Assembly (NCBI GenBank): GCA_018398575.1 | Contig: JAGTXZ010000003.1 | Span: 1,674,001-1,738,000, forward strand | Direction of reading: 5' to 3' | DNA: 64,000 nt | From: Ampelomyces quisqualis | Taxonomy: Eukaryota > Ascomycota > Dothideomycetes > Pleosporales > Phaeosphaeriaceae | Part shown: in pieces, positions 35,467-47,000 of the stretch | How positions within the stretch are numbered: position 1 is the stretch's first letter | How the letters are laid out: each line of letters begins with the position of its first letter | Position numbers and translations under genes: made by a program | Notes under the pieces: model-generated | The model's database searches: none | Seen by the model: the letters and a program-made list of their open reading frames with translations, nothing else | Told to the model about the DNA's origin: nothing

Positions 35467-37261
35467 TCCTCATCCCTACGCTACTCTGATACCTCATCAC
35501 TACGCTCGCACCATAACCTACACCGTCGCGTCGACGGCCTTGACGAACTCATGCATATCACGGAGTTTCTGTTTTCGGATTATTTCAGCGATCCGAATGT
35601 TAGAATTCACGGCATAGAAACAGGTGTCGCACGATAGAGAGATGCACATCATCCGGACCATTACTCCAATTCAGCGGATCCTTTATCGCACAATTGTGCA
35701 GTTTATTACACCTTTTGATACCCAAGTCGGTCACTACCGACCATTTATCAGCCTGTAAAAGTACTTTTATTCGAATTGTACTTATATACATTCGCTTCGG
35801 CACTCAGCTCGCAACTTCGATTTTTTACCGCGGCTGGGTGCTTACTAGGGGGTTTTGTACGATGGAAGAGACGATGGAGTAGAGAGCTCGATGCGGTAGC
35901 GCGTGGAAGATGTTCATGCAACTGGCGGTTCGCGGCTGTGTTGGCAACCGAATACTGTCAAGATAATTATTAGTAGTGTAATGCTTAATGGATGGAAACG
36001 GTTTATGTCCCAAAGGCCTAGTGCTCTCTACAATTGTGAAAACTTCATTCTTGGTTCCGTTGACAAGGAGTCTCGGACTAACATAGCAACCCTCATTGCA
36101 AACTAGTAGGTACGCTTCAGTCATCTCACCCCGGCTTGTAGCACCTGTGTGTTAGAGTCACATATTTATTCTTGCTATATTCTTCACTTCATACTCAGGA
36201 TATGCTTGCCTCATGGACGATCTTGTTTTGCGCGGTAAGCAACGCAAGTCATCGCGACCCATGGCCCATGGGCTAGTGTAGTCTCTCGGGCCGACATATT
36301 GCACTACGGGAGCAGTCCGTGCTTCAACTACCTTCACTTGGCCTCAGGCGAGGACCGTACTACGCACAACACTCAAAGCCCTTGTCTTACACCCCATCAC
36401 GGTATGAATATGCTCTAATGACCATAACTGCAGACTCCCCGCAGCACGCTAGCTTGCTCATGTTACCGTGCACTGCCTCCTTGATATGTAGGGAGGAGGC
36501 ACCTAGCATATGACGCTTTGTCCTACTCCGTACTCCTTCTTCTTGACCAGCTTACCGCCAAAGAAAATCCTACTTCTACAATGCGCGCTTGTGTTGTGAG
36601 CTCGCTCAATGTACTTTTGCAAAGTCATGGCAATAAACGTCGCGCTATAACGCTCTCATCCTCGGGTCCGGGCAAGTTGGATCTCGACCTGCTGGAGCGG
36701 CATTATTGTGGCTGGATGGTGTTGTTGATCAGGAGAGGGTGTTGGACTTGACGAGTGTTTAGGATTTTGGGGGGAGTGCCAGAGTATCTTGTTGTGATGG
36801 GTGGGGTCATTGTGTTGGAGTTTGGCCTGTTGTTTTCGGCGCGAAAGTCACAGAGAGGTCCGAGGTTGGTAGGAAGAAAGAATGATTCTGAATCAACAGC
36901 GCAGCATTCTCAAACAAAAATACGGTATCGCAAAATCTCACTCGACACGAAAAAAATGCCAACAATCTGTCTAATTCCAAACACAACAATCTCCCCATCA
37001 CAGTCACAAGCCATCCACCCAACCAAAACCTCAAAAGCTAGGTGCCTCACACATCATCCTCGCAACTAGCCGCGTTGCCAACACTAACAACACCGTAAAC
37101 CTGCAAGCCTTTTACATCACTACTTGCCCCACTAACCACATCAACGTCTCGCCCTCCCTCAACCCCAACGTCAAAAACATCCACGCTCTCGCCCACGTCA
37201 AAACACGGCCATGAATTGACCCACGTCTCCAACGACAAACTTCCGCATCCTCCAAACCACT
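35467..37261. other. Long intergenic region, no gene seen
   Basis: About 1.8 kb with only short unsupported frames. TACTCCGTA occurs at 36524-36532. Confidence 0.5.
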
Positions 37262-37410
37262 CTTTTTACAAATGCTAATACTTTAAGCAAACATTTGTTA
37301 ATTAAACAAATGTATAAGGTCTAAAACACTAAACAAACAAACAAATATAGGCTAAGTGCTAAGCTTTACTAAATAAATCAAATATGGGTGGCCATATTTG
37401 TTTGATTAGT
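37262..37410. repeat. AT-rich inverted-repeat island, MITE-like
   Basis: A local AT-rich island in otherwise balanced DNA. It holds a near-perfect palindrome at 37291-37313 (ACATTTGTT / AACAAATGT arms) and a second at 37379-37400 (CAAATATG / CATATTTG arms). AAACAAATAT-containing sequence near 37,335-37,355 faces its inverse near 37,393-37,415. No coding content. Confidence 0.45.
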
Positions 37411-37822
37411 TTGTTGCGGAGTCTGTTTCAGTGGTTAGCTTTGTGATGACTGGATTCTCTTGTGCGTCTCTTCTTTCGGCGTCTGATTGACATACATGAT
37501 ACGGCACATCTCTCGGCCGCAACAAGTTGAAATGACCACGAAGCTCGTCCGGTGGAAGTACGATGCTGGAAGTTGCGCTCCCGAGATTGGCTATCAGCTC
37601 AGATACAAGAGGACATGCGCTCCCGCATGCTCGACATGTCGGAACAGAATCGCTGTCGATGTAGGCGTCGAGCACTAAGCAGTCTTGTTGGTACCAGCGA
37701 GTCATGGTGATATTGTTCTTGAGTAAGGCCACATGCGTTGTGAGTGTTCTATCAGCGTGAAGCCTATGGAGTTTTGATTCACCGAGCTCGACGTTTGTGT
37801 ATCTACTATCACATGCCGTCAT
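37406..37822 (-). CDS. Small hypothetical protein, possible HET-protein leader fragment
   Basis: One ATG-started frame of 138 residues. It contains MTRWYQQDC, a CRACGSAC cysteine pair and LPPDELRGHFNLLRPRDVPY. From memory, this pattern resembles the leader found ahead of HET (heterokaryon incompatibility) domains in Dothideomycetes, but no HET domain follows here. It may be a truncated gene or the first exon of one. The stop lies at the edge of the AT-rich inverted-repeat island. Assignment is tentative. Confidence 0.3.
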   Translation of the reverse strand: MTACDSRYTNVELGESKLHRLHADRTLTTHVALLKNNITMTRWYQQDCLVLDAYIDSDSVPTCRACGSACPLVSELIANLGSATSSIVLPPDELRGHFNLLRPRDVPYHVCQSDAERRDAQENPVITKLTTETDSATN

Positions 37823-38853
37823 ACACTTGTTGAGCTAGACTTGGACCGGTGCAGCGTAGTACATGCCCATACTCGGCCCAAACGGTTTCCTCGAAATATC
37901 TCAAGAGATGGCTTCGCAAGGGCAAGCCTCCGTTTTTTCGAATGAAACTGTTTGGCCCGACCGAGTAGGAGAAGAACCATAGAGTACAAGGTTTCATGTT
38001 TTTGCTATCCTGACAGTTAAGCGCGAGGATGATACGCTACCGTTTCCGATCTCTAAAATCCCAGAACCTAAATTTGAGCCATGTGCCTATGCAGGTCGGC
38101 GGCAATCCTTATGGAAGCGCCTAAGCAGCTCGGGATAAACGCTAAAGGTGACTGTAAATCTAGCCCCAGGCAGAACCTTTATTCTACCGCCCATGGATAG
38201 AAACGAACCATTACAGGCCACAGTATAATGATCGATTGGTCGTTTTTCACTCAAAGTTTCGGCGCAGTTATTGGCAACTTGAAGACGTGGTCTTAATTGG
38301 TCAGAGGATTCCCAGCATACGGCACGGCAGCGTTTACCTCAGTGTCTGATTTGGCCCTAAAATACGTCTCATTCGGTTCGATAGAGTCTCGTGGAGTATA
38401 AAACGAATGATGTTCTGGCAAGAAACGAACACTTAGGCAGCAAACGACAGACACAAATCTCAAGTCCAAACCTTACATTGTCGACAGTGCGACCAAAACA
38501 TTCCATTCGCATTGAAACTTCCTTTCAACATATGAATTCGACTTCTACTTTGCCTACACCCTGAACGTAGTACTTCCAAGTAAGTTGTTGAAGTGCTCCC
38601 CTTGCGTTGAAACTGCCACCTGACTGTAATTCAATCAGCATGGCCGGGAATGCTCCTACAACAATCACCGCTACTATATTTGTCTACAAAGGAGCTTTGG
38701 GCCTCGACTGGTCAGAAAAACGACACGCCCTACTGGCCTTCAACAAAGGATGAGCATCTTAGATAGCTTTTGCCGGGGCAACATACCATCGGTGCATCAC
38801 ATTGCATGAAAATAGCATGAAAATTTTCTGGAAAAGGATATCATTGTTGTAGT
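37823..38853. other. Intergenic, no gene seen
   Basis: About 1 kb upstream of the small hypothetical gene and downstream of the kinase-like pseudogene; no supported feature. Confidence 0.5.
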
Positions 38854-39723
38854 CTATCCTCGCTGAAAACGAGAGAGCGCCAGGTGGAATAAGAGCTCCT
38901 CTTCGTATGGCTGAGAGAATGTGTCTTTTGCGTAATCCATCCAATCTCGATGTGCCCCGCTCGAATAACAAAACTTGACATAATCCCAATACTCCGGATA
39001 CCAGCCAGCTAGTTCCCAGTCTATTAGACCCGTGATCTTCCCGTCTTTGACCATGATGTTATCTCGATGCAAGTCTCCATGTGTAAATACGATGCGGTGG
39101 TCTTTTCGCTGGTGTTTCACCAGAGTATCTCGCATTGGCTGTGGCGTCATATCGTGAATGTCCAGAATGAATTTGTTAAGATCCTCTTCATTGCTGAACG
39201 GACCTCCAGTTTTCACGCCATATAGCCGAGCATCTAGTACAGGACCTCCATCGCATGAGCCAATGAGTGTAGCGGGCCACTTGGCCTTGCGCATCGTATC
39301 CAGGATTGTACGTAGTTGTCGGCAGATGTCGCGCTTCTCTTCTACAGAGAAGGTGGGCCAAACCGACTCCAGAGTTTAGCCTTCTATGAAATCCATCTTT
39401 ATTGTAGATTCATCGTTTCCGTCACAACTGCTTCGTTTGATCTCATGCAAGCGGGGAGTGGGTAAGCCAAGTCGCCCGGCAAGACGTAGTGCGGCAGCCT
39501 CGGACTTTTGTCGATTTGTCTCGCCAGATTTAACGACAGTATTGTCGGAGTAGCGCTTGATCGTAGATTCACCAAAATCATAAAGTATGGTAATCCCTAC
39601 TTCCTGCGAGTGGGAACCTGGATCAACTAGATGTTTTGTGGACTGACCTTGCGATGCATGCTTTTCAATTTCCTCCTGAGTGAGGTGACTCAAGTCTCGC
39701 TTTTTCACGACATTTAGCGGCAT
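38854..39723 (-). pseudogene. APH-type phosphotransferase with one in-frame stop
   Basis: The minus-strand frame runs from ATG 39723 to the stop at 38854, about 289 codons, broken only by TAA at 39378-39376. The N lobe has ILYDFGESTIKRYSDN, VVKSGE and LRLAGRLGLPTPRLHEI, then MDFIEG-stop-TLESVWP. After it come HGDLHRDNIMVKDGKITGLIDWELAGWYPEYWDY, with the catalytic Asp of HxDxxxxN and the metal-binding Asp of the IDWE motif. This is the aminoglycoside/choline-kinase-like fold common in fungi, where substrates are mostly unknown. Frame and motifs are otherwise intact, so inactivation looks recent. A CAA or similar codon changed to TAA by C-to-T would fit RIP. ATG 39723 is chosen because the frame above it has no ATG. 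Confidence 0.82.
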
Positions 39724-39949
39724 GTTACCAGTAGGAGAAAACCTGAAGGCTGGAATAGCAAACAAATTGCTTTTGATACTGGACTGTTCCTGCAATGTAC
39801 TTAGGAAAGAAAGAGACTACCACCCGGTGCCCAGTCGACTTTCAGTCACATGTGGCGCTAACGCTACTGGGTAATAATGGCCACAACACCCAAAACTCAC
39901 CCATTTTAAGCGTTTTCAGCATTAATGAAAAGAGGAGGCTGCACAGAGC

Positions 39950-41260
39950 TTATATATATTGATTCTATAGTAATAAGTTACTTAAAAGTTTAGCTTTAAA
40001 GTTATTATTACTACTATAGCTTTAGTACAGGCTAGTAAGGCATAGATAGTTACTAATATTTATAACCTAAAGCATAACCTTATTAAAGCTAGAATCTCTT
40101 TACTAAATCTACTTTATCTCTACTTTGTAGTAGGTTTTAGTAGTATTTGCTACAGAATTTACTATAAAGTAGAGATCTTTTAGGTAGTTTTTATAGTATT
40201 TCTAAACGTTCTTAATAGAATAGAAGTCTAGTGTTAAGACTGTTAGTCTAGTAGCAAATAATAAGAATACTAGTGTAGACTAAGAGTATAGCTAAAGTTA
40301 GTTTTTGCAGATAGGTATAGAGTTGCTTTAGATACAAAGGGTATTGTTACTAAGATAGTAAAGGCTAAGGCTTTCTAAAAAGAGTAATAATAGTTAAATA
40401 GCTAGTTACTAACTTAAGTGTCTATAATATAAGTTAAATATAATAATCTATAAGGTTTTTTAAAGTTCTTGTATACTTAGTCTTTCTTATAGTTCTTATT
40501 ATTCTTAATTATTATTGCAGATTCTTATAGTTTCTTGTTATAAGAAATAGTAAGACTAAACAAGACTAATAAGAAGGTTACGTAACATATTTAGCGTACT
40601 ATATTCCTGTACTAGGTCTAAGTCTTGCAACCTATTCTCTTATTTATTTATAATATCTTATGTTTTCTATTAGAGGTTTATAATACAATTCTAGTAGATA
40701 GAGTATTTAGAAAATTAGTAAGGGTAAGTTATTCTTCTATTTCTATAACTTAGAACGCTTAAGCCTTACTATAGATTACTTGCTATTTATTAAACTATTT
40801 GTCTAGAGTAATCCTACTGTACTTAGCCTTTTCTAGATAAGCTTAATACTACTGCCTAACTAGGTATATAGTATTATTATCTATTAGAGTAAGGTTGTGT
40901 TTAAGAATTCTAATTAAGGCTTAGAGAGTTATTTCTAAAGAATTAAGCATTTTAATTACTATAGGTGCTATTAGATCTTTAGTAATAGTCTAAGTAATCT
41001 ATTCTTAGATATTACTAAGCTTAGATACTTGCCTAGTCTATTTTAATATATTAATTTTATGTTAGTAAACGTCTTTTTTGTAACTACTAGAGGTAAGTTT
41101 ATAAGTAACTAGCTTTAGATTATATTAATTAAAAGCTTTATTGCAGATTTAAGTATCTAGATCTATAGCTTTAGGCAGTAGAGTAGAGACTAGCTAACTA
41201 GAAGCAGCTAGAAGCTTAGGGTATTTAGGCTCCTAGTTGTTAATTAGGAGCACTGTGTTA
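39950..41260 (-). mobile_element. Degenerate element, copia-type gag-like reading
   Basis: Read on the minus strand, this stretch gives long protein-like segments broken only by TAG/TAA. One segment has DLIAPIVIKMLNSLEITLQ and LIRILKHNLTLIDNNTIY, then a charged LEKAKYSRITLDKQFNK run. The style matches the N-terminal gag region of Ty1/copia-type polyproteins. No LTR was found. Boundaries and class are uncertain. Confidence 0.3.
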
Positions 41261-41427
41261 CTATCTAAGTTAATCTAATTCTAGACTTCTTTATTTTAAG
41301 TATAAAGCTAGAGTTAAGTAGACTAGTATAGCTAGTCTAATTAGCTGTTTAGAAGAACGTCTAGACTAATCTTATTGTTAGAGTATAAGTCTATAATTGT
41401 TAACTAGCTAGTTTATGTTACAGTAGT

Positions 41428-41501
41428 AAATAGGTAGAGGTTAGGTTAGGGTAGAGTACTTTTACGTAAGACTCTATACCTAACCCAACCCTTACCTATT
41501 T
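41428..41501. repeat. Imperfect hairpin of TTAGG-like sequence
   Basis: Arms of about 30 nt (41428-41457 and 41471-41501) are near-perfect inverse complements around a 13-nt loop. The left arm contains AGGTTAGGTTAGGGT, a degenerate telomere-like string. Similar AGGTTAGG text recurs around 42,300-42,400. Confidence 0.6.
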
Positions 41502-42553
41502 AATTAACGCTAAAAGTAGGTAAAGGTTAAGTTAGAAGTAATTAATTACAGGTTAAAGTTAGGTTGTATAAGTTTTGCGCAATTAAATAAAATTTAAAGT
41601 ATATAACTACTAATTTTATAAAATTAAGTTTCTAAAAATATGCTAAATTTTACAAGAGCAAAACTATGCTAGAGATATTAAAAATAGCATAGTAATTATA
41701 AATTTTTATTACAATAAAAAGAGAATTAGGTCTTTATTTCTAATATACATAAAAGTAGAAGATTCTAAATCTTTTACGCAAATGCTTAATAAAAGCTAAA
41801 CTTCTAATAGTACCTAAGTGTAAGTCTAATATCCTTTACTTATATAGTAACTCTTTTTGCGTAGATTGTATTTATATTTATATCTATATTTAGTTAGAAT
41901 TTTATTAAAAAAATAGGGTTAAAAAATAAACTCTTAAAAAAACTAACTATATAGGCCTTAGCAGCCTTTTAAGCTGCCTTAACAGCTAATTTTTAGAAGC
42001 AAAGACTACTACTAGTAGTTTAGACGCATTCTTAAGCTATTTTACGCAAGAGTTACTAGAAGAGTAGCTTACAGATAAGGAGCTTAGTAGACCTTTAGTA
42101 TTAGCAGATCTCTTTAAGTAACATAGCTTTAAGTAGTAAGTAAATAAGCGTAATAAAGAATTGTAATAACCTACTACTTAGCTTAAAGTGCCTTTTTTTT
42201 TAAGAGCTACTTTTTAAGTTTTTACAGCTAAGCTTTTCCTAGCAGATTTCCTAGCAGCTACGCTAGTAAATAGGTTTAGGGTACCTACTTATAAGTAGAG
42301 GTTAGGTTAGAGTTAAGCACAAGGGGAGTAGAGTAAAGTTTAGGTTACGTAAGAGCTAGTATAGGGTTTAGGTTAGAGTATACAGCTTAGAGTGTTAAGG
42401 TTAGGTTGTTAGTTTAGTTAGAGTACTTGCTATAGAGTTATACTTATACAGTGCCTCTAATCTAACGCCTATAACAAGTATATTACTTAGGAGTAAAGTA
42501 GAGTAAAAGAAATAAGTTTATTTTAGCGTATATCCTAAAATAAAGTTATTACA
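41502..42553. other. Unclassified RIP-degenerate sequence
   Basis: About 1 kb of AT-rich DNA to the left of the outer retrotransposon. No conserved domain could be read in either direction by eye. Confidence 0.5.
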
Positions 42554-42558
42554 AGAAT

Positions 42559-42858
42559 TATAACAAGCACATACAAATACATGTTACATCTAATACCTTA
42601 TAAAGGCTTAGTAACAGATTATGTAAAAGGCTAGTAGATTAGGACTAATAGCGCTCTAACAGCGCTCTAACTTAGCTCTTACGCCTACTATAAATATAAG
42701 CCTATAGCATTAGATAGAGAATAAGTTTCTCTTATCCTTTTGTACAAGACCTATAGGTATATAGCTAATTTAGAATCTCTAATATAATACGCACTTCTAT
42801 ATGCCTCTAATACGTATCTAATTTAATTCTAATAGCTATACTTACCTGTGTTGTTACA
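42559..42858 (+). repeat. 5' LTR of outer element
   Basis: Begins TATAACA (canonical TGTAACA with G changed to A) and ends TGTTACA, the 7-bp inverted ends of this LTR family. Confidence 0.9.
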
Positions 42859-43298
42859 TTACAAGAGAAACTTTGTCCTGCTAGTAATAGTATTTAAATA
42901 ATATTGCAATTTACTTTTAAAAAGATTGCGTTAAAATGTCTAGAACTCTATCTAAATTAGATCTGTTTGCAACCTTAAATCTATTAAACACAGTTAAGAT
43001 CTCTTAGATCTTCTAACAGCTAAAGCCTTTAGGTTTAAATCTTTCTATTAATATACAGTTAGGATTGCTTTAGTAAAAGTTGCGTTTGGCGCTACAATAG
43101 AAACTTAGAGACTATTAATAACCTAGGAGTATTAGAGGTAACGCTAATAACTCCCCCTAAAGAACTAACTCTAGGAGCCTTCTTCTAAGACAACTCTGTA
43201 TTAACTGTAACAACCTAGTAATAGAGTGCTAAAGCAAAAAAGACAGACACTAAAGAACTTTCTTAGCCTAGAGCTAGACTTGTACCTTTACCTAATCC

Positions 43299-43597
43299 TG
43301 TAACAAGCACATGCAAACACATGTTACATCTAATACCTTATAAAGGCTTAGTAACAGATTATGTAGGAAGCTAGCAGATTAGAACTAAAAGCGCTTTAAC
43401 AGCGCTCTAACTCAGCTGCTACGCCTACTATAAATATAAGCCTATAGCATAGATAGAGGACAAGTTTCTCTTGTCCTTCTGTACAAGACCTATAGGTGTA
43501 TAGCTAATCTAGAATCTCTAATACAACACGCACTTCTATATGCCTCTAATACGTATCTAATTTAATCCTAATAGCTGTACCTACCTGCGTTGTTACA
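43299..43597 (+). repeat. 5' LTR of inner element
   Basis: 299 bp, TGTAACA...TGTTACA. It differs from the partner LTR at only a few positions that I noticed, all transition-like. Confidence 0.93.
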
Positions 43598-44024
43598 TTA
43601 CAAGAGAAACTTTGTCCTACTAGTAATAGCATTTAGATAATATTGCTATTTACTTTTAAAAAGATTACGTTAAAACGTCTAGAACCCTATCTAAATTAGA
43701 TCTGTTTGCAACCTTAAATCTATTAAACACAGTTAGGATTCCTTAGATCTTCTAACAGCTAAAGCCTTTGGGTTTAGATCTTCTTATTAACATAACAGTT
43801 AGAATTACTTTAGAAAAGTTGCGTTTGGCGCTATAATAGAAACTTAGAGACTATTAATAACTTAGGAGTATTAGAGGCAACGCTAATAACTCCCCCTAAA
43901 GAACTAACCTTAGAAGCCTTCTTCTAAGACAACTCTATGTTAACTGTAACAACCTGGCAACAGAGTGCTAAAGCAAAAAAGACAGACACTAAGGAACCTT
44001 CTTAGCCTAGAGCTACACTAAATC

Positions 44025-47000
44025 TAACCTTTACCTAAATAGAGGTTAATTAATTACAACAAGATTTAAAACAGGCTTTAGCAGAAATTAATTCTCTTAA
44101 GAAAGGACTAACTCTGTTAATAGGACTAGACAAGCCCTTACCTACTTCCAAATTACCTTAGAATAATTCTGCACCCTACTATTTATCTAACAGCTCTATA
44201 TCTAAGTACTTACATTACTATAAAGGCTCTTGCTAACTTTAACAATCTAAGAAAACGCCTAATATAGACAATCTTAGTAATAGAAAAGATCCTACCTTTT
44301 GCTAATAGCAGGCCTTTATCTAAGATTAACTTAAGATTAACTTAGATTACTATTAGACTAAAAGATAACGTATAGCCTTAGTATAGGGCTACACTACAGA
44401 ATTAGCTAAGGGCTATCTTAAGCTACAATATTTATTAAATACTAATTAAGAGCAATTCTAGAACGCTAAGTAAATAATTAAGCTACTTAAGTCTTACTTT
44501 ATTATAGGTAACAAGGTAGCTGAAAGCTAAGCAGCTTTTAATTAAATGCAGATAACTAAGGAGGAAACGTTCTCCTTGTTTAAAGCTAGGTTTCTAAGTT
44601 CTGCAGTTAAGAGACAAGTACCCTCTTTAGAGTAGTTTTACTACTTATAGACTAAGATTACGCTAGGGTTGCAAGCCTCTAACCTAGGATTTAGGCACTA
44701 ATAGAAGAACTTATTTAATTAGATAGTAGAACACCTTACAGCCTACAATATAGAGCAGAAGAACAACTCTATACTAACTATAACACTAGCTGCTACTAGG
44801 TTGCTAATTAGGTTAGCCTTACAACAGAATTTGAAGCTAAATTAGACTACTACTACTAGCGCTTTAACAAATTCTGCGCTAGCCTATTAATCTACAACAG
44901 TGCGTCTTCCTATAAAGACTTTTAAGCTAGAACAACAGAAGACCTCTAGTAGTTGTTACAATTGCAGTAAGCTAAAACACTACTTTAGTAACTACACAAA
45001 GCCTTATATACGTTAGATTAAAGCTATAGAAGTAGATAAGTATAAAGATGCTTAAGAGCAACCTAATTAGGAGGTGTATTATATAGGAAACAGAAGCGCC
45101 TAAGAGGACACCTCTCTCTAGGCCTAAGCTGTTACAATCTATTCTACTTTAACCTTTCTTATTTGTTTTGCAGTCCCTATTTTCTTATACCTACGCTTCT
45201 CTATAACTAGAGTATTAGTTTACGCCTTAATACTCTTGTTAACACTAGTGCTTAAGGTTTCCTATTTTTAAATTTACAAATTATTTTATCTGTTTCTAAA
45301 GCTTTACATTAACTTATCTAGAAGCTCCCCTTTTAGGTTTAGGTGCGCAGCTTTAAGGATTAGATTACTTCTACAGTTACTTAATATATTTAACTACACT
45401 TAAATATTAATAGCCAAAAGATTTTAAACTGTCTATTTCTTATCCTTAATCTTAAGTCTTAGGATTGTATACTTAGCCTCTAATAGTTAAGACAATTTAA
45501 GATTTAATTAGACACAGATAGGTTATAGTTTATTTAGCTATCTAAGTACCCTTGTTCCTATAATCCTTTACTCTCTATTCCTACTATTCTATATTAAGCT
45601 ATAGTACTAGCTACTATCTATCTTAATGTGCAACAACGCAACGCTCTATAAGAGAAAAAAGACTATTATATCTAAAACAGTCCTTACTGTTCCTCTTCTT
45701 CTATTTATTATATTAAGGGATGCTTAAAGCTCCTATTAGCCCAAAAAATCTTAGAGATCTCTTATACCCTAACTAAGCAAAACTGCTTAGAGTCTAAACC
45801 TCCTCTAAGCACCTGCATAGCTCTTATTTCTGCTAACGCATTTTACTTTATTATAAAGAAGCCCTAGAACAAGTTCTTTACAACAAGCCTCTATAAGATT
45901 AATAGGATCTTTGCCTCTAAGGATAACGCAGACAATTAAAGCTAATTAGATAAGAGATTACTTGCCTGTTACTTTTAGTATTAGAATATATTTAGTAAGT
46001 TAGCAGCTAATTAATTGCCTTCTTATTATCTATACAATTACAAGATTATTCTTAAAGAACTATTACTAAATGCGTTTAGTCTCTTGTACAAGCAAAATTA
46101 GAAGGAGCTTAAAGCTACTAAGGCCTACGTCTAAGAGCACCTTTAGAAGAGTTTTATTAAGGCTAGCTAAAGTCCTTTTGCTTTACCTATTCTTTGTGTA
46201 CGCAAACTAAATAGAGATATACGCATTTGTGTAGACTACTAGAAGATTAACGCCCTTACGCGCAAGGACGTCTATTTAATCTCTTGTATTAATAAGCTGC
46301 TATTACGCTCCTCTAAAGCTAAGATCTTTTCTAAGTTTAACATCTAGGCTGCCTTTAACAAAATTTGTATAGATCTTAACTCTAAAGAGTATACTACCTT
46401 TTAGACCTGTTATAGTACATACAAGTATAAGGTTTTCTCTTTTAGCTTGTGTAATAGGCTAGCTACGTATTAACGCTATATAAATAATATACTAATTAAT
46501 TATCTTAACAATTTCTGCATTACATATCTTAATAACATTCTAATCTACTCTAAGAATATAAACTTATATTAGGAACACGTCTAAAAGGTCCTAGAGCGCC
46601 TACGTACTACAGGACTCTAAGTAGATATTTAGAAGAGTAAATTCTATATAACCTGCACAAAGTATCTAGGTTACGTTTTAACAAACTAGGGCACTAAAGT
46701 TAACTCTAACAAGGTAGAAGCACTCTAAAACTAGGCTAAACCTACTATAGTTACTAGCGTTAAGTTATTTCTTAGTTTTGCTAGTTTCTATTAACAATTT
46801 ATTAAGGATTTTTCTTGTGTAGCTAAACTAATTATAAAGCTTTAAAGTCCTACTACACTGTTTGAATAGACTACAGACTGCTAACAGGCTTTTGATTAGA
46901 TTAAAGCCTTACTCCTAGCTATTCCTACGCTATCTTATTTCTATCTTAAGTATAACATAAAGTTAGAAACTAACGCGTTAGATAGAGTAATAGCAGAAGT

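Noticed and set aside
39376..39378. Programmed readthrough or a hidden intron at the kinase stop.
   Set aside because: The codon is TAA, no splice sites surround it, and the flanking residues are continuous in the family pattern.
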